Origin: Gammaproteobacteria bacterium
GTDB taxonomy: Bacteria; Pseudomonadota; Gammaproteobacteria; Steroidobacterales; Steroidobacteraceae
Assembly (NCBI GenBank): GCA_027307325.1
Contig: DAHUXE010000112.1
Span: forward strand, 1-35,672
Length of the DNA stretch: 35,672 nt
Reading direction: 5' to 3'
Part shown: positions 14,867 through 26,042 of the stretch, one piece after another
Position numbering within the stretch: the stretch's first letter is position 1
Layout of the letters: every line of letters begins with the position of its first letter
Translations under genes and position numbers: made by a program
The notes under the pieces: model-generated
Database searches by the model: none
The model's input: the letters and a program-made list of their open reading frames with translations, nothing else
What the model was told of the DNA's origin: nothing

Positions 14867-16243
14867 TCAACCGAATTGGCGCGCAAGGTCGTTGTACAGC
14901 GCCACACCCATCAGGACGATGAGCAACGCGATTCCCAGCTGCTGCCCGAACGCCTGGGTGCGCTCCGAGAGCGGGCTGCCCTTCAGCCACTCGATGAGCT
15001 GAAATGCGATCTGCCCTCCATCGAGGATCGGGATCGGCAGCAGGTTGAGGAAGCCGAGCGACAGGGAAATGAGCACCAGGAAGCCGAGGAACGCCGCTAC
15101 CCCCGCTTGGGCCGAATCACCCGCGAACTCCGCGATGGACAGCGGACCGCTCAGGTTCTTCAGCGACACCCGCCCGAGCACCATGCGCCAGAAGAGCCGT
15201 GCCTGCAGCAGCGTCATGCTCCCGGCCTCGTCCGCGGCACGGCTGAGAGCGGCGCCGGCGCCGAGCTCGGTGTGCAGCAGCATGGACGCGGGATAGGTGC
15301 GGTTAGCCGGCGGCTGCTGCATCACGTGGATACGGCCGACGCGCTTGCCCGCCACGTCGTCGCTCGCCACCGCAACCTCGGCGCTGCGCGTCACGCCGCC
15401 GCGGCGGTACTCGATGCTGACGTGCTCGCCGGGGCGGTCACTGATGCGCGCGATGATGTCGTGGAAGTTGGCGATCGGTGCGCCGTCGACGCTCACGATC
15501 TCGTCCCCGGCGGCGAGTCCGGCGCGCGCCGCGGGCCCGCCCGCCACTACCTGACCGAGCACCGCCGGCACTGGCGGCCAGAACTGAAAGCCGAGGCCCC
15601 TGAGCAGCTCGCTCGGCTCGGTGAGATGACGGCGCGCTTCGGCGTCGGCAACCACCAGGCGCGCGTCGCGCGCCGCGCCGTCCTTGCCGTGCACGCTCAG
15701 GTCCGCCTCGCCTCTGGCGCTCATGGCATCGAGCAGGTCGAACACCACGTCGCGTATTCCCTGCACCTCGCTGCCGTTGACCGCGCGAATCTCGTCCCCG
15801 TTCTTCAGGCCCGCGGCGGCGGCGACCGAGCCGGTGATCACGTCTCCGACGACCGGCCTGACCTCGCTCACGCCGTTTACCCAGAACATGCCCCACAGCA
15901 GCAGCACCGCGAACAGGATGTTGCTGGCAGGGCCGGCGAGCAGCACCGCGACGCGCTGCCAGTGCGGGCGGCGGGTGAAGGAGCGCGGCAGGTCCTCGGG
16001 CTCGACGGGTCCCTCGCGCTCATCGAGGAGTTTCACGTAGCCGCCGAGTGGCACGGCGGCGATCACGTACTCGGTGGCATCCGCGCCGGCGCTCCATTTC
16101 ACCAGCGGCTTGCCGAAGCCGACCGAGAAGCGCAGCACCCGGAAACCGAGGCGGCGTGCGACATAGAAGTGGCCGAATTCGTGCACCGTGACCAGCAGGC
16201 CCACGGCCACTACGAACCACAGTGCGTACCAGAACAGGCTCAT
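14867..16243 (-). CDS. rseP: RIP metalloprotease RseP (site-2 protease)
   Basis: Intramembrane zinc protease that cleaves anti-sigma factor RseA to release the envelope-stress sigma factor, and clears signal-peptide remnants. It has 458 residues. The zinc motif HEFGH is in the first membrane segment (residues 21-25), and the third ligand region is [12 protein letters not shown] near the C-terminus. Two PDZ domains lie between, with ligand loops around [19 protein letters not shown] and [22 protein letters not shown] last membrane helix ends at [21 protein letters not shown]. The ATG at 16243 overlaps the dxr stop (ATGA). No rseA or rpoE is in the window. Confidence 0.97.
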   Translation of the reverse strand: MSLFWYALWFVVAVGLLVTVHEFGHFYVARRLGFRVLRFSVGFGKPLVKWSAGADATEYVIAAVPLGGYVKLLDEREGPVEPEDLPRSFTRRPHWQRVAVLLAGPASNILFAVLLLWGMFWVNGVSEVRPVVGDVITGSVAAAAGLKNGDEIRAVNGSEVQGIRDVVFDLLDAMSARGEADLSVHGKDGAARDARLVVADAEARRHLTEPSELLRGLGFQFWPPVPAVLGQVVAGGPAARAGLAAGDEIVSVDGAPIANFHDIIARISDRPGEHVSIEYRRGGVTRSAEVAVASDDVAGKRVGRIHVMQQPPANRTYPASMLLHTELGAGAALSRAADEAGSMTLLQARLFWRMVLGRVSLKNLSGPLSIAEFAGDSAQAGVAAFLGFLVLISLSLGFLNLLPIPILDGGQIAFQLIEWLKGSPLSERTQAFGQQLGIALLIVLMGVALYNDLARQFG

Positions 16244-17448
16244 GCGTGAGCGCCCCTCACCGACTCACTTCTTGTAATGCCGACGATGCGTTCGCAGGCC
16301 CGTTGTCTGCCTTCGGCGTCCGCGGCCAGCACATCCTCCAGACCGCCTATCGCCCCCCCCGCGCCCCGCTCCACCACCGCCTCAATGACCGCGGCGATGC
16401 CGGGAAAGTTCAATCGCCGCTCGAGAAACGCCTGCACGGCGACCTCGTTCGCCGCGTTCAGCAGCACCGGGTGCAGCCCCCCGGCGCGCGCCGCCGCCTG
16501 GGCGAGGGCGAGACAGCGAAAACGGTCGTGATCGGGAGCCTGGAAGTCGAGCCGGCCGGCCTTGAGCAGATCGAGAAATTCTACACCGGAGTCGATGCGC
16601 TCGGGCCAGGCGAGCGCGTGTGCGATGGGCGTACGCATGTCAGGGGCCGACAGCTGTGCGAGCATCGAGCCGTCCACGTATTCGACCAGGGAGTGCACGA
16701 TGCTCTGCGGATGCACCAGCACTTCCACCTGCGCCGGCGCGAGGCCGAAGAGCAGGCATGCCTCGATGAGCTCGAGACCCTTGTTCATGAGCGTGGCCGA
16801 GTCCACCGAGATCTTGCGGCCCATGACCCAGTTCGGGTGGGCGCAGGCGGCCTCGGGCGTCACCGCGGCCAGCGCCTCGCGCGGCGTGGCACGGAACGGG
16901 CCGCCGGAGGCGGTGAGCAGCACGCGCCTCAGGCCCGCCGGCGCGGCCCCGGGGCGCGCCCCGGCCGGCAGGCACTGGAAGATCGCGTTGTGCTCGCTGT
17001 CGATCGGCAGCAGCGTCGCACCCGCGCTGCGCACCGCCTGAAGCAGCAGCGGCCCCGCCATCACCATCGACTCCTTGTTGGCGAGCAGCAGCCGCTTGCC
17101 GGCGCGCGCCGCGGCGAGCGTCGAGCGCAGCCCCGCGGCGCCGACGATCGCCGCCATCACGCACTGCACCTCGCTGAGCTGAGCGAGCTCCTCGAGCGCA
17201 CCTGCCCCGGCGAGCACACGCGTGTCGGGTGCCTGGCCCTCGATGAGTGCCACGAGCTCGTGCGCTGCGCTCTCATCCGCCAGCGCGGCGTACGGGGGCT
17301 GCCAGCGCAATACCTGCCGGGCGAGCTTGGCGGCGTTGCGATGCGCGGCTACGGCGACGAGGCGGAAGCGCTCCGGATGACGTGCGAGCACATCGAGCGT
17401 GCTCTCGCCGACCGAGCCGGTCGACCCGAGTACCGCGACGCCGATCAT
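16240..17448 (-). CDS. dxr: 1-deoxy-D-xylulose-5-phosphate reductoisomerase
   Basis: Converts DXP to 2-C-methyl-erythritol 4-phosphate with NADPH, the committed step of the MEP isoprenoid pathway. It has 402 residues. The N-terminal NADPH fold shows [18 protein letters not shown], followed by [13 protein letters not shown]. The catalytic region has [22 protein letters not shown] and [31 protein letters not shown] at 17448 is the family start and overlaps the cdsA stop (ATGA); the longer frame upstream is cdsA read out of phase. Its product feeds UppS, encoded two genes upstream in the same unit. Confidence 0.97.
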   Translation of the reverse strand: MIGVAVLGSTGSVGESTLDVLARHPERFRLVAVAAHRNAAKLARQVLRWQPPYAALADESAAHELVALIEGQAPDTRVLAGAGALEELAQLSEVQCVMAAIVGAAGLRSTLAAARAGKRLLLANKESMVMAGPLLLQAVRSAGATLLPIDSEHNAIFQCLPAGARPGAAPAGLRRVLLTASGGPFRATPREALAAVTPEAACAHPNWVMGRKISVDSATLMNKGLELIEACLLFGLAPAQVEVLVHPQSIVHSLVEYVDGSMLAQLSAPDMRTPIAHALAWPERIDSGVEFLDLLKAGRLDFQAPDHDRFRCLALAQAAARAGGLHPVLLNAANEVAVQAFLERRLNFPGIAAVIEAVVERGAGGAIGGLEDVLAADAEGRQRACERIVGITRSESVRGAHA

Positions 17449-18254
17449 GCGACCACCTTGAGCAGCGTCAGCCCGAGAAGCAGCACGGGAGCCGCTCCGG
17501 TGAGGCTGTCGATGCGGTCCATGACGCCGCCGTGTCCCGGAAACACCGAGCCCGAGTCCTTCATGCCGGCGAAACGCTTCAACAGGCTCTCGGTCAGGTC
17601 GCCGATGACCGAGAAGGCCACGGTCGCCAGGCACAACGGCAGGAACACCTCGAGCGGGACGCGAAACCACAGGCTCCCGCCGACGGCGACCAGCGCGCTC
17701 AGCGCCACCCCGCCCAGCACCCCCTCCCAGGTCTTGCCCGGGGAGACCTCGGGCGCGAGCCGGATCCGCCCGAAGCGCCGGCCGACGAAGAACGCGCCGA
17801 TGTCAGCCACCCACACCAGGATCAGCGTGAACAACACCCACTGCCCGTGCGGCGGCGCGAGACGCAGCCACACGAGCGCGAGCCACGACGGCACGAGCGC
17901 CAGTACGCCCGCCACGCCCGCGGCCCAGCGCGACACCAGGCGCGGAGCGAACGCAATCCACATGAAGGCGGTGAGCCACCAGAGCACCGCCGCGACGAGG
18001 ATCAGATCGCGGCCGTCGCGGTCCGCCGAGACGCGCCACGCGAGCGGCAGCAGCAGCGCGACCAGCGCCACGTAGATGAGTCGCCGCCCGGCGGTCGAGA
18101 GGCGCAGGAACGCCGACCATTCCCAGGCGCCGGCGAGCAGCAGCGCGGTGAGCGCGACGACCGTCGCCCACGTCGGCAGCCACAGGAGGATCACGAGCAG
18201 AGTCGCCGCCCCTACCACGGCGGTCAGAACCCGCTTGCGCAGCGACTCGTTCAC
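17445..18254 (-). CDS. cdsA: Phosphatidate cytidylyltransferase
   Basis: Makes CDP-diacylglycerol from phosphatidic acid and CTP at the inner membrane, the branch point of phospholipid synthesis. It has 269 residues with about seven or eight hydrophobic segments. The C-terminal family signature is complete: [20 protein letters not shown] followed by [17 protein letters not shown]. Earlier, [24 protein letters not shown] is also typical. The start is a GTG at 18254, which overlaps the uppS stop as GTGA; the open frame upstream is uppS out of phase. It ends in an ATGA overlap with dxr. Confidence 0.96.
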   Translation of the reverse strand: MNESLRKRVLTAVVGAATLLVILLWLPTWATVVALTALLLAGAWEWSAFLRLSTAGRRLIYVALVALLLPLAWRVSADRDGRDLILVAAVLWWLTAFMWIAFAPRLVSRWAAGVAGVLALVPSWLALVWLRLAPPHGQWVLFTLILVWVADIGAFFVGRRFGRIRLAPEVSPGKTWEGVLGGVALSALVAVGGSLWFRVPLEVFLPLCLATVAFSVIGDLTESLLKRFAGMKDSGSVFPGHGGVMDRIDSLTGAAPVLLLGLTLLKVVA

Positions 18255-18988
18255 CGCGCGGCGCTCACGGCCGCCGGCCGCTGCCCGAAGCGCCGCTCGC
18301 GGCTCGCAAAGAAAGACAGCGCGTCGTTCAGGTCCGCGACCGCGAAATCCGGCCACAGGCGCTCCGTGAAGTAGAGCTCGGCGTAGGCGAGCTGCCAGAG
18401 AAGGAAATTGCTGATGCGCCGCTCGCCGCCGGTGCGGATGTGCAGGTCCGGATCGGGCAGCCCGGCGAGCGACAGCGCCTCGGCAAAGCGCGCCTCGCTG
18501 ATCTCCTCCGGGCGAATAGATCCGTTCGAGCATTCGCGTGCAAGCGATTGAGCAGCCTGAATAATATCCCAGCGTCCGCCGTAGCTGACCGCGACCTGCA
18601 GGGCGAGCCCGCGGTTTGCCGCCGTGCGCTCCTCCGCGGCGGCGATGCGCGCCTGCAGCCGCACCGAGAGACTCTTGCGCTCGCCGATGAAGCGCAGCCG
18701 CACCGCCTGCGCGTCGAGCTCGGCGATCTCGCGATCGAGCGCCTCGAGAAACAGGCTCATCAGGCTCCCGACCTCGTCGGCGGGGCGGCCCCAGTTCTCG
18801 CTCGAGAACGCGAACAGCGTCAGCGCCTCGACCCCTGAGCGCGTGCATTCCTCGACGCACATGCGCACCGGCTTCAGTCCCGCCTTGTGGCCGGCGGCGC
18901 GCGCCACGCCGCGCGCCGCGGCCCAGCGGCCGTTGCCGTCCATGGTGATGGCGATGTGCCTCGGCAGATTGGCGTTCGCGGGGCCCAT
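18251..18988 (-). CDS. uppS: Undecaprenyl diphosphate synthase (di-trans,poly-cis)
   Basis: cis-Prenyltransferase that extends farnesyl diphosphate to C55 undecaprenyl diphosphate, the carrier for peptidoglycan and O-antigen units. It has 245 residues. Motifs are PRHIAITMDGNGRWA (catalytic Asp17), GHKAGLKPVRMCVEEC, LTLFAFSSENWGRP, VAVSYGGRWDI and DPDLHIRTGGERRISNFLLW, in the family order. The ATG at 18988 shares a base with the frr stop (TGATG). The stop overlaps the cdsA GTG start. The frr-uppS-cdsA-dxr-rseP order is conserved in gammaproteobacteria. Confidence 0.97.
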   Translation of the reverse strand: MGPANANLPRHIAITMDGNGRWAAARGVARAAGHKAGLKPVRMCVEECTRSGVEALTLFAFSSENWGRPADEVGSLMSLFLEALDREIAELDAQAVRLRFIGERKSLSVRLQARIAAAEERTAANRGLALQVAVSYGGRWDIIQAAQSLARECSNGSIRPEEISEARFAEALSLAGLPDPDLHIRTGGERRISNFLLWQLAYAELYFTERLWPDFAVADLNDALSFFASRERRFGQRPAAVSAAR

Positions 18989-19545
18989 CAGACCTGCATG
19001 ACCTCCTTCTCCTTGGCGGCGAGGGCTGCGTCGATGTCGGCGACGTGCTTGTCGGTGAGCTTCTGGATGTCGGTCTCCGCCCGCCGCTCGTCGTCCTGCG
19101 AGAGGTGCTTGTCCTTCATCTTGTGCTTGATCTCGTTCATGACGTCGCGCCGCACGTTGCGCACCGCGACGCGGGCATTCTCGGCATCGTGGCGCAGCAC
19201 CTTGGTGATCTCCTTGCGCCGCTCCTCGGTGAGCGGCGGCATGGGAATGCGGATCACGGTGCCGGCGGTCATCGGCGTGAGACCGAGATCCGACTTGAAG
19301 ATCGCCTTCTCGATCGCCTGCACCACGCTCTTCTCCCACGGCGAGATCACGAGCGTGCGCCCCTCCTCGACCGCGATGCTCGCCACCTGCTGCAGCGGCA
19401 CTTCGCTCCCGTAGTAGTCGACCTTGAGATGCTCGATGAGGCTCGGATGGGCGCGCCCGGTCCGCAGCTTCTTCAGGTCCCCCTGGAAGGTCTGGACGCA
19501 CTTGGCCATGCGGGTGGCGGCGTCCTTCTTCAGTTCCTCGAGCAT
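18988..19545 (-). CDS. frr: Ribosome recycling factor
   Basis: Splits post-termination ribosomes together with EF-G. It has 185 residues, exactly the family length. The N-terminus MLEELKKDAATRMAKCVQ and the tRNA-mimicking helices are recognisable, with LRTGRAHPSLIEHLKVDYYG, LVISPWEKSVVQAIEKAI and IRIPMPPLTEERRKEITK. A GAGGAG ribosome site lies eight bases before the ATG at 19545. It follows pyrH by 27 bases and joins uppS by a TGATG overlap. Confidence 0.98.
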   Translation of the reverse strand: MLEELKKDAATRMAKCVQTFQGDLKKLRTGRAHPSLIEHLKVDYYGSEVPLQQVASIAVEEGRTLVISPWEKSVVQAIEKAIFKSDLGLTPMTAGTVIRIPMPPLTEERRKEITKVLRHDAENARVAVRNVRRDVMNEIKHKMKDKHLSQDDERRAETDIQKLTDKHVADIDAALAAKEKEVMQV

Positions 19546-19572
19546 TTAGGTATCTCCTCGCAGCGCAGCGGC

Positions 19573-20298
19573 TCATTCGTTGGTGACCGCCGTGCCGACG
19601 TCCTCGCCGCGCACGATGCGGGTGAGGTCCCCCGGATTGTTGAGATTGAAGACCCGCAAAGGCAAGCGGTTGTCGCGGCACATGACGATGGCGGTCGTAT
19701 CCATCACGTTGAGCTTGTCGGCCAGCACCTTGTCGAAGGTGAGGCGCGCATAGCGCGCCGCGGACGGGTTGCGCACCGGGTCGTCCGAATAGATCCCGTT
19801 CACCTTGGTAGCCTTCAGCAGCACGTCCGCGTTGATCTCGATGGCGCGCAGCGCCGCCGCCGTATCGGTGGTAAAGAAGGGGTTGCCGGTGCCCGCCGCA
19901 AACACCGCGATGCGGCCCTTCTCGAGGTGGCGCACGGCGCGGCGGCGGATGTAGTCCTCGCACACCTCGTTGATGCGGATCGCGGACATCACCCGCGCGT
20001 ACAGGCCTAAGCTCTCGAGCGCGTCCTGCAGCGCGAGCGAGTTCATGACGGTGGCGAGCATTCCCATATGATCGGCCGCCACGCGGTCCATGCCGGCGCG
20101 GGCCCGTCCGGCGCCGCGAAAGATGTTGCCGCCGCCGATCACCACCGCGACCTGCACGCCCATCTGCACGATGTCCTGCAGCTCCCCGGCGATGCGCTTC
20201 AGCACCGTCGGGTCGATACCGTAGTCGCCCCCGCCAAGCAGCGCCTCGCCCGAGAGCTTCACCAGGATCCGCGCGTAGCGCGCCTTCGCTTGCGTCAT
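19573..20298 (-). CDS. pyrH: UMP kinase
   Basis: Phosphorylates UMP to UDP; a hexameric, allosterically regulated amino-acid-kinase-fold enzyme on the route to the PyrG product CTP. It has 241 residues. Motifs are [46 protein letters not shown] and [16 protein letters not shown] strong ribosome site (GGAGGTG, four bases before the ATG) precedes it. The terminator hairpin after tsf ends about 20 bases upstream of its start, so pyrH is probably served by read-through or by a promoter inside tsf; I could not identify one. Confidence 0.98.
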   Translation of the reverse strand: MTQAKARYARILVKLSGEALLGGGDYGIDPTVLKRIAGELQDIVQMGVQVAVVIGGGNIFRGAGRARAGMDRVAADHMGMLATVMNSLALQDALESLGLYARVMSAIRINEVCEDYIRRRAVRHLEKGRIAVFAAGTGNPFFTTDTAAALRAIEINADVLLKATKVNGIYSDDPVRNPSAARYARLTFDKVLADKLNVMDTTAIVMCRDNRLPLRVFNLNNPGDLTRIVRGEDVGTAVTNE

Positions 20299-20317
20299 CT
20301 CGCACCTCCGCCGATGG

Positions 20318-20342
20318 AAAAAACCCCGCGCGCGGCGGGGTT
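20318..20342 (-). terminator. Rho-independent terminator after tsf
   Basis: Read on the minus strand, an 8-bp perfect stem (AACCCCGC / GCGGGGTT) with a 5-base loop is followed by a run of six T. This is a textbook intrinsic terminator located 27 bases after the tsf stop, so it ends the rpsB-tsf transcript before pyrH. Confidence 0.85.
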
Positions 20343-20368
20343 CACTCCTTTGGCTCCAGCACCCGCCC

Positions 20369-21247
<879 letters not shown>

Positions 21248-21263
21248 GAGCTGCCTCCGTGCC

Positions 21264-22271
21264 TTACTCGCTGGCGGTATCGGCGCGTCCCTTGCGCCGG
21301 CCCGCCGTGGGAGCGCCGCGCCTCGGAGTCGCAGCGCCGGCGGCCGCATCGACGACCTCGGCGCCGTCGGCGCCGTCGGCCTCGTCGGCTTCCGTCTCAA
21401 GCTCGTCCACGCCGGGCTCGGCCTGCGCCACGACCGGCGCCGGGACGGCGGCCACCGGGCGGCGCCGCGCCGGAGGCTTCTTGCGCACCGCCGCCGTCGG
21501 CCTGCGCCCGGAGCGCGGGGACTTCTTGCGTGGGTTGCCGGCCTCGTCGAGCTCGACGAACTCGTCCTCGCCGACCGCAACCTGCGGCACCGATGCCTTG
21601 CCCTCGAGCACCGCATCGGCGATGCCGGCGGTGTAGAGCTGGATCGCGCGCATGGCGTCATCGTTTCCCGGGATCACGTAGTCGATGCCGTCGGGCGAGC
21701 AGTTGGTGTCCACGATCGCCACCACCGGGATGCCGAGCTTCTTCGCCTCGTGCACCGCGATGTTCTCGTGGCCGACGTCGACTACGAACAGCGCGTCCGG
21801 GAGCGAGTCCATGTGCTTGATGCCGCCCAGGCTCCTCTCGAGCTTGTCCATCTCGCGGCGCAGCTGCGTCGCTTCCTTCTTGCCGCGCTTGTCGAGAGCG
21901 CCCGAGGCGGCGAGCTCGGTGATCTCGCCGAGGCGCTTGATCGACTGGCGGATGGTCTTGAAATTCGTGAGCATGCCGCCGAGCCACCGCTGGTTCACGT
22001 AGGGCTGACTCGCGCGCGCGGCTTCCTTCTGGATCGAGTCGCGCGCCGAGCGCTTGGTGCCCACGAACAGCACCGTGCCGCCGTCGGCGATGACCCCCTT
22101 CACGAAGGTCGCCGCCTCCGAGTACATCGGCTGCGTCTTCTCGAGATTGATGATGTGGATCTTGTTTCGCTCGCCGAAGATGAAAGGGGCCATCTTCGGG
22201 TTCCAGAAGCGGGTCTGATGTCCGAAATGGACACCCGCTTCCAGCATCTGTCGCATGGACACGCCGGACAT
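21264..22271 (-). CDS. rpsB: 30S ribosomal protein S2 with long C-terminal extension
   Basis: Small-subunit protein S2. Residues 1-240 are a complete S2: [73 protein letters not shown] and [18 protein letters not shown]. It then continues for about 95 residues beyond the usual end. The tail is a basic Pro/Arg/Lys stretch (residues ~247-275), an acidic Glu/Asp/Ala stretch (~285-308) and a second short basic stretch. E. coli S2 is 241 residues. The ATG at 22271 has AGGAG six bases upstream. tsf begins 16 bases after its TAA stop, the universal rpsB-tsf pairing. Confidence 0.97.
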   Translation of the reverse strand: MSGVSMRQMLEAGVHFGHQTRFWNPKMAPFIFGERNKIHIINLEKTQPMYSEAATFVKGVIADGGTVLFVGTKRSARDSIQKEAARASQPYVNQRWLGGMLTNFKTIRQSIKRLGEITELAASGALDKRGKKEATQLRREMDKLERSLGGIKHMDSLPDALFVVDVGHENIAVHEAKKLGIPVVAIVDTNCSPDGIDYVIPGNDDAMRAIQLYTAGIADAVLEGKASVPQVAVGEDEFVELDEAGNPRKKSPRSGRRPTAAVRKKPPARRRPVAAVPAPVVAQAEPGVDELETEADEADGADGAEVVDAAAGAATPRRGAPTAGRRKGRADTASE

Positions 22272-22504
22272 GAAAGACTCCTGTTCGGGTTAAGCCTCCG
22301 CGCATCCCCGTGACCATCCCCGCCTCAGCGGGCCGAAGCGGCCGTGCGAGGCGGGAACACCCAGTCAGCGGGTATACGATGCGCGTGTGGGTTGCGTTGC
22401 CAAAAAAGGCCGCGCTTTATACCATGAAGACCTCGTCGGAACAATGTCTTACGCCACCCGAGCCGGCCCTTGGCGAAGGTGGGCGCCGGCCCCATTTTCA
22501 GCCT
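22272..22504. promoter_or_regulatory. Divergent promoter region between rpsB and map
   Basis: These 233 bases separate two divergent housekeeping units and hold the only AT-richer patch nearby. For map, TTGCCA at 22397-22402 and TATACC at 22418-22423 look like -35/-10 elements, but the spacer is only 15. For rpsB, on the other strand, TTGGCA (22398-22403) faces GTATAC/TATACC around 22371-22377 with a spacer of about 20. Neither pair is ideal, so exact promoters are unresolved. An rpsB transcript from here would have a leader of about 90 bases, long enough for S2 autoregulation as known in E. coli, but I could not establish a leader fold. Confidence 0.35.
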
Positions 22505-23275
22505 ATGCACGTGACGATCAAGACCGCGGAGGAGCAGGAGAAGATGCGGGTCGCCGGGCGTCTCGCCGCCGAGGTGCTCGACATGATCGGCCCGCACGTG
22601 GTGTCGGGGGTGACGACCGCCGAGCTCGACCAGCTCTGCCACGACCACATCGTGAACGTGCAGCGCTCGGTGCCCGCGAACCTCAACTACCGCGGGTTCC
22701 CCAAGACCATCTGCACCTCGGTCAATCACGTGGTCTGCCACGGCATCCCGAACGACAAGCGGCTCAAGGCAGGCGACATCGTCAACATCGACGTCACCGT
22801 GATCCGCGACGGCTTCCACGGCGACACCAGCCGCATGTACGCGGTCGGCAAGGCCCCGGCTCACGCGCAGCGCCTGACCGACACCTGCTTTGCCGCGATG
22901 TGGCGCGGCATCCGCGCGGTGCGCCCCGGGGCGCATCTCGGCGACATCGGCCACGCCATCCAGACCTTCGTCGAGGAGAACGACTATTCGGTGGTGCGCG
23001 AGTACTGCGGCCACGGCATCGGCCGCGTCTACCACGAGGACCCCCAGGTGCTGCACTACGGGGAGCCCGGCACCGGGCTCGAGCTGAAGGCCGGCATGAC
23101 CTTCACGATCGAGCCGATGGTGAACGCCGGCAAGCGGCACGTGCGCCTCCTCGGCGACGGCTGGACGGTGATCACCAAGGATCATTCCCTGTCGGCGCAG
23201 TGGGAGCACACGGTGCTCGTCACCGAGACGGGAGTCGACGTGCTCACGCTCGGCGCGGACGGCGGACCTCACTAG
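22505..23275 (+). CDS. map: Type I methionine aminopeptidase
   Basis: Removes the initiator Met from nascent proteins. It has 256 residues. It starts MHVTIKTAEEQEKMRVAGRL, the usual family N-terminus. The five metal ligands are visible: the Asp residues in VNIDVTVIRDGFHGDTSRMY, the His in CGHGIGRVYHEDP, the Glu in FTIEPMV and the Glu in QWEHTVLVTE. In-frame ATGs upstream (for example 22424) would add residues with no family match, so 22505 is preferred although no clear ribosome site precedes it. It is divergent from rpsB, a common bacterial arrangement, and glnD starts one base after its stop. Confidence 0.96.
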   Translation: MHVTIKTAEEQEKMRVAGRLAAEVLDMIGPHVVSGVTTAELDQLCHDHIVNVQRSVPANLNYRGFPKTICTSVNHVVCHGIPNDKRLKAGDIVNIDVTVIRDGFHGDTSRMYAVGKAPAHAQRLTDTCFAAMWRGIRAVRPGAHLGDIGHAIQTFVEENDYSVVREYCGHGIGRVYHEDPQVLHYGEPGTGLELKAGMTFTIEPMVNAGKRHVRLLGDGWTVITKDHSLSAQWEHTVLVTETGVDVLTLGADGGPH

Positions 23276-23276
23276 T

Positions 23277-26042
23277 GTGAAGCACGTCCCTGTGCCTCTA
23301 AGAATGGGTGCCGCGGACACAGAAGTCCTCCCGGAGCAGTCGCTTCCCGCCGCGGCCCCCGCAGCGCCCTGGCCGCTGCTCGCGGGCCTTGCGGAGAGGC
23401 TCGCCGGCGGCGGTGGCGACCCTGGCGCCTGGCGCGCGCTGCTGCGCGAGGCCCACGAGGAACTCAAGGCGCGCTTCTTCGCCGAAGAGCCGGTGGAGGA
23501 GCTGGTGCACGCGCGCGCCGCGCTCATCGACGCGGTGCTGCGCGCGGCCTGGCAGGCGCATTGCGCGGCGAGCTGCGCCGCGTGGGCGCTGGTCGCGGTC
23601 GGCGGCTACGGCCGCGGCGAGCTGCATCCCTGCTCCGACGTCGACGTGCTGCTCCTCGCCCCTCCCGCGCCCGATCCGCACGCCGGCACCGCGGTCGAGA
23701 AGCTGGTCGCGTTCCTGTGGGACATCGGGCTCGAGATCGGCCACAGCGTGCGCAGCATCGCCCAGTGTGCCGAGGAATGCGTCGGCGACGTAGGCGTCAT
23801 GACGACGCTGCTCGAGGCGCGCCTGCTGGCCGGCGATGCGACGCTGCTCGGCGCGATGCGCGCGGCGCTCGCGCCCGAGCGCATCTGGCCGGTGAAGCAG
23901 TTCTTCGAGGCGAAGGTGCGCGAGCAGGCCGAGCGGCACCTGAAGGCCAACGACACCGCCTACAACCTCGAGCCCAACGTCAAGACCGGCCCCGGGGGCC
24001 TGCGCGACATCCAGACCATCGCCTGGGTCGCGAAGCGCCATTTCGGCGCCGAGACCCTCGACGGGCTCCTCACCCACGGATTCCTCGCCGCGCCGGAGCT
24101 GCGGCGGCTGCACCAGGCGCAGGCATTCCTGTGGCGGGTTCGCTTCGGGCTGCACCTCTTCACCGGACGGCGCGAGGATCGGCTGCTGTTCGATCATCAG
24201 ATCCGCCTCGCCCTCGCCTTCGGCTACGAGGACGCCTCCTACACGCTCGCGGTCGAGCAGTTCATGCAGCGCTACTACCGCACCGTGATGGACGTGAGCC
24301 TGCTGAACGAGCTGCTGCTGCAGCTGTTCCGCGAGGCGATCCTCACCGAGAGCGAGCCGCCGCGGCCGCTCAACGCACGCTTCCAGGTGCGCAACGGCTC
24401 GCTCGAGGCGGTGCACGAGGAGGTGTTCGCGCGCACGCCCTCGGCGCTGCTCGAGATGTTCGCGTTGCTGCAGCAGAACCCGGAGATCCGCGGCGTACGT
24501 GCCTCCACCATGCGCGCGGTGGCCAGGAATCTCTGGCTCATCGACGAGGAATTTCGCCAGAACCCGCGCCATCATCGCCTGTTCCTCGAGATCCTGCGCT
24601 CGCCGGTCGGAGTGACCCACGAGCTGCGGCGCATGAACACCTACGGGGTGCTGGGACGCTACATCCCGGCCTTCGGCCGCGTCGTCGGGCGCATGCAGTA
24701 CGACCTGTTCCATGCCTACACGGTCGACGCCCATACGCTGTTCGTGGTGAGCAACCTCAGGCGCTTCGCCATCCCGCGCTACGATCAGGAGCTCCCTGAA
24801 GCCTCGCGGGTCATGCAGCAGCTGCCGCGCCAGGAGATCGCCTACCTGGCGGCGCTGTTTCACGATCTCGCCAAAGGCCGCGGCGGCGATCACTCCGAGC
24901 TGGGCGCGGTCGACGCCGAGGCGTTCTGTCTCGAGCAGGGGCTCTCGCCCTACGACGCGCGCCTCACCGCCTGGCTGGTGCGTAACCACCTCGAGCTCTC
25001 GATGACCTCGCAGAAGCAGGATATCGGCGATCCGCAGGTGATCAACGCGTTCGCGCGCAAGGTCGGCGACGAGACCCATCTCGACTACCTCTACGTGCTC
25101 ACCTGCGCGGACGTGCGCGGTACCAACCCGAAGCTGTGGAATTCCTGGAAGGCCTCGCTCTTCAAGGACTTCTACCAGCGGGTGAAGCGCGCGCTGCGCC
25201 GCGGACTCGAGAGCCCCATCGATCCCGAGCACCTGGTGCGCGAGACCCAGGACGCGGCACGGCGACTGCTCATCGAGCGCGGCGTCGCCGAGCGCGACAT
25301 CGCCGCCGCCTGGACACGCTTCTCGGCCGGGTATTTCCTGCAGCATTCGCCCGAGGAGGTCGCCTGGCACACGCGCCTCCTGGCCGAGCGCGATGCCGGC
25401 TCCGACGAGCCGCTGGTGGCGCTCGATGCGCATAGCTTGCGCGGCACCACCGCGGTGCTGATCTTCACGCGCCCGCGCCGCAACGGCTTTGCACGTACCA
25501 CCGCGGTGCTCGACCAGCTCGGGCTCAACATCGTCGACGCGCGCATCACGCCGACCGGCGACGGCTTCAGTCTCGACCTCTATCACGTGCTCGAGGACGA
25601 CGGGCAGGCGATCACCGACAACGACCGCCAGGTCGAGATCGAGCAGGCGCTGTGGCGCTCGGTGCAGGGTCCCGAGGATGCACCGCTCTCGGTGTCGCGG
25701 CGCGCGCCGCGCCAGGCGCGCATGTTCAATACTCCGACCCAGATCGCGCTCAGCGTCGACGAGCGTAATCGCCGCTCGGTACTCGAGCTCACCGCCGGCG
25801 ACCGCCCGGGCCTGCTCAGCGACGTGGGCAAGGTGCTGATCGCCGAACGGGTCGAGCTGCACGCCGCCAAGATCATGACCGTAGGCGAGCGCGCCGAGGA
25901 CGTGTTCTATCTCACCGACTTCGACAACCAGCCGCTCACCGGCGCGGCCGCCGAGCGCCTCAGGGAGCGGCTGATCGCCGCGCTCGACGCCGGGCAACAG
26001 GCGCTGCGCGCGGGTGCCGGCGGCGGGCGGGCGGCGTCGTGA
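23277..26042 (+). CDS. glnD: Bifunctional PII uridylyltransferase / uridylyl-removing enzyme
   Basis: Primary nitrogen sensor: uridylylates PII proteins when glutamine is low and de-uridylylates them when it is high. It has 921 residues. Domains in order: nucleotidyltransferase with [19 protein letters not shown] (residues 109-127, catalytic Asp121 and Asp123); a helical linker containing [15 protein letters not shown]; an HD hydrolase domain with [18 protein letters not shown] (His529-Asp530); and two C-terminal ACT glutamine-binding domains (about 715-790, and from [20 protein letters not shown]). The start is a GTG one base after the map stop; an ATG nine codons in (23304) is an alternative. 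Its stop overlaps the dapD start (GTGA). No PII gene is in the window. Confidence 0.97.
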   Translation: MKHVPVPLRMGAADTEVLPEQSLPAAAPAAPWPLLAGLAERLAGGGGDPGAWRALLREAHEELKARFFAEEPVEELVHARAALIDAVLRAAWQAHCAASCAAWALVAVGGYGRGELHPCSDVDVLLLAPPAPDPHAGTAVEKLVAFLWDIGLEIGHSVRSIAQCAEECVGDVGVMTTLLEARLLAGDATLLGAMRAALAPERIWPVKQFFEAKVREQAERHLKANDTAYNLEPNVKTGPGGLRDIQTIAWVAKRHFGAETLDGLLTHGFLAAPELRRLHQAQAFLWRVRFGLHLFTGRREDRLLFDHQIRLALAFGYEDASYTLAVEQFMQRYYRTVMDVSLLNELLLQLFREAILTESEPPRPLNARFQVRNGSLEAVHEEVFARTPSALLEMFALLQQNPEIRGVRASTMRAVARNLWLIDEEFRQNPRHHRLFLEILRSPVGVTHELRRMNTYGVLGRYIPAFGRVVGRMQYDLFHAYTVDAHTLFVVSNLRRFAIPRYDQELPEASRVMQQLPRQEIAYLAALFHDLAKGRGGDHSELGAVDAEAFCLEQGLSPYDARLTAWLVRNHLELSMTSQKQDIGDPQVINAFARKVGDETHLDYLYVLTCADVRGTNPKLWNSWKASLFKDFYQRVKRALRRGLESPIDPEHLVRETQDAARRLLIERGVAERDIAAAWTRFSAGYFLQHSPEEVAWHTRLLAERDAGSDEPLVALDAHSLRGTTAVLIFTRPRRNGFARTTAVLDQLGLNIVDARITPTGDGFSLDLYHVLEDDGQAITDNDRQVEIEQALWRSVQGPEDAPLSVSRRAPRQARMFNTPTQIALSVDERNRRSVLELTAGDRPGLLSDVGKVLIAERVELHAAKIMTVGERAEDVFYLTDFDNQPLTGAAAERLRERLIAALDAGQQALRAGAGGGRAAS

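Noticed and set aside
18989-20305. Long N-terminal extension of the uppS frame through frr and pyrH
   Set aside because: Out-of-phase reading of frr and pyrH; UppS family similarity begins only at the ATG at 18988.
22310-22504. 65-residue N-terminal extension of map
   Set aside because: No family match, and it would use up the divergent promoter region; the MetAP N-terminus starts at 22505.
23298-25997. 899-codon minus-strand open frame opposite glnD
   Set aside because: Almost the full length of glnD in antisense; its composition is a mirror of glnD codons and it shows no domain.
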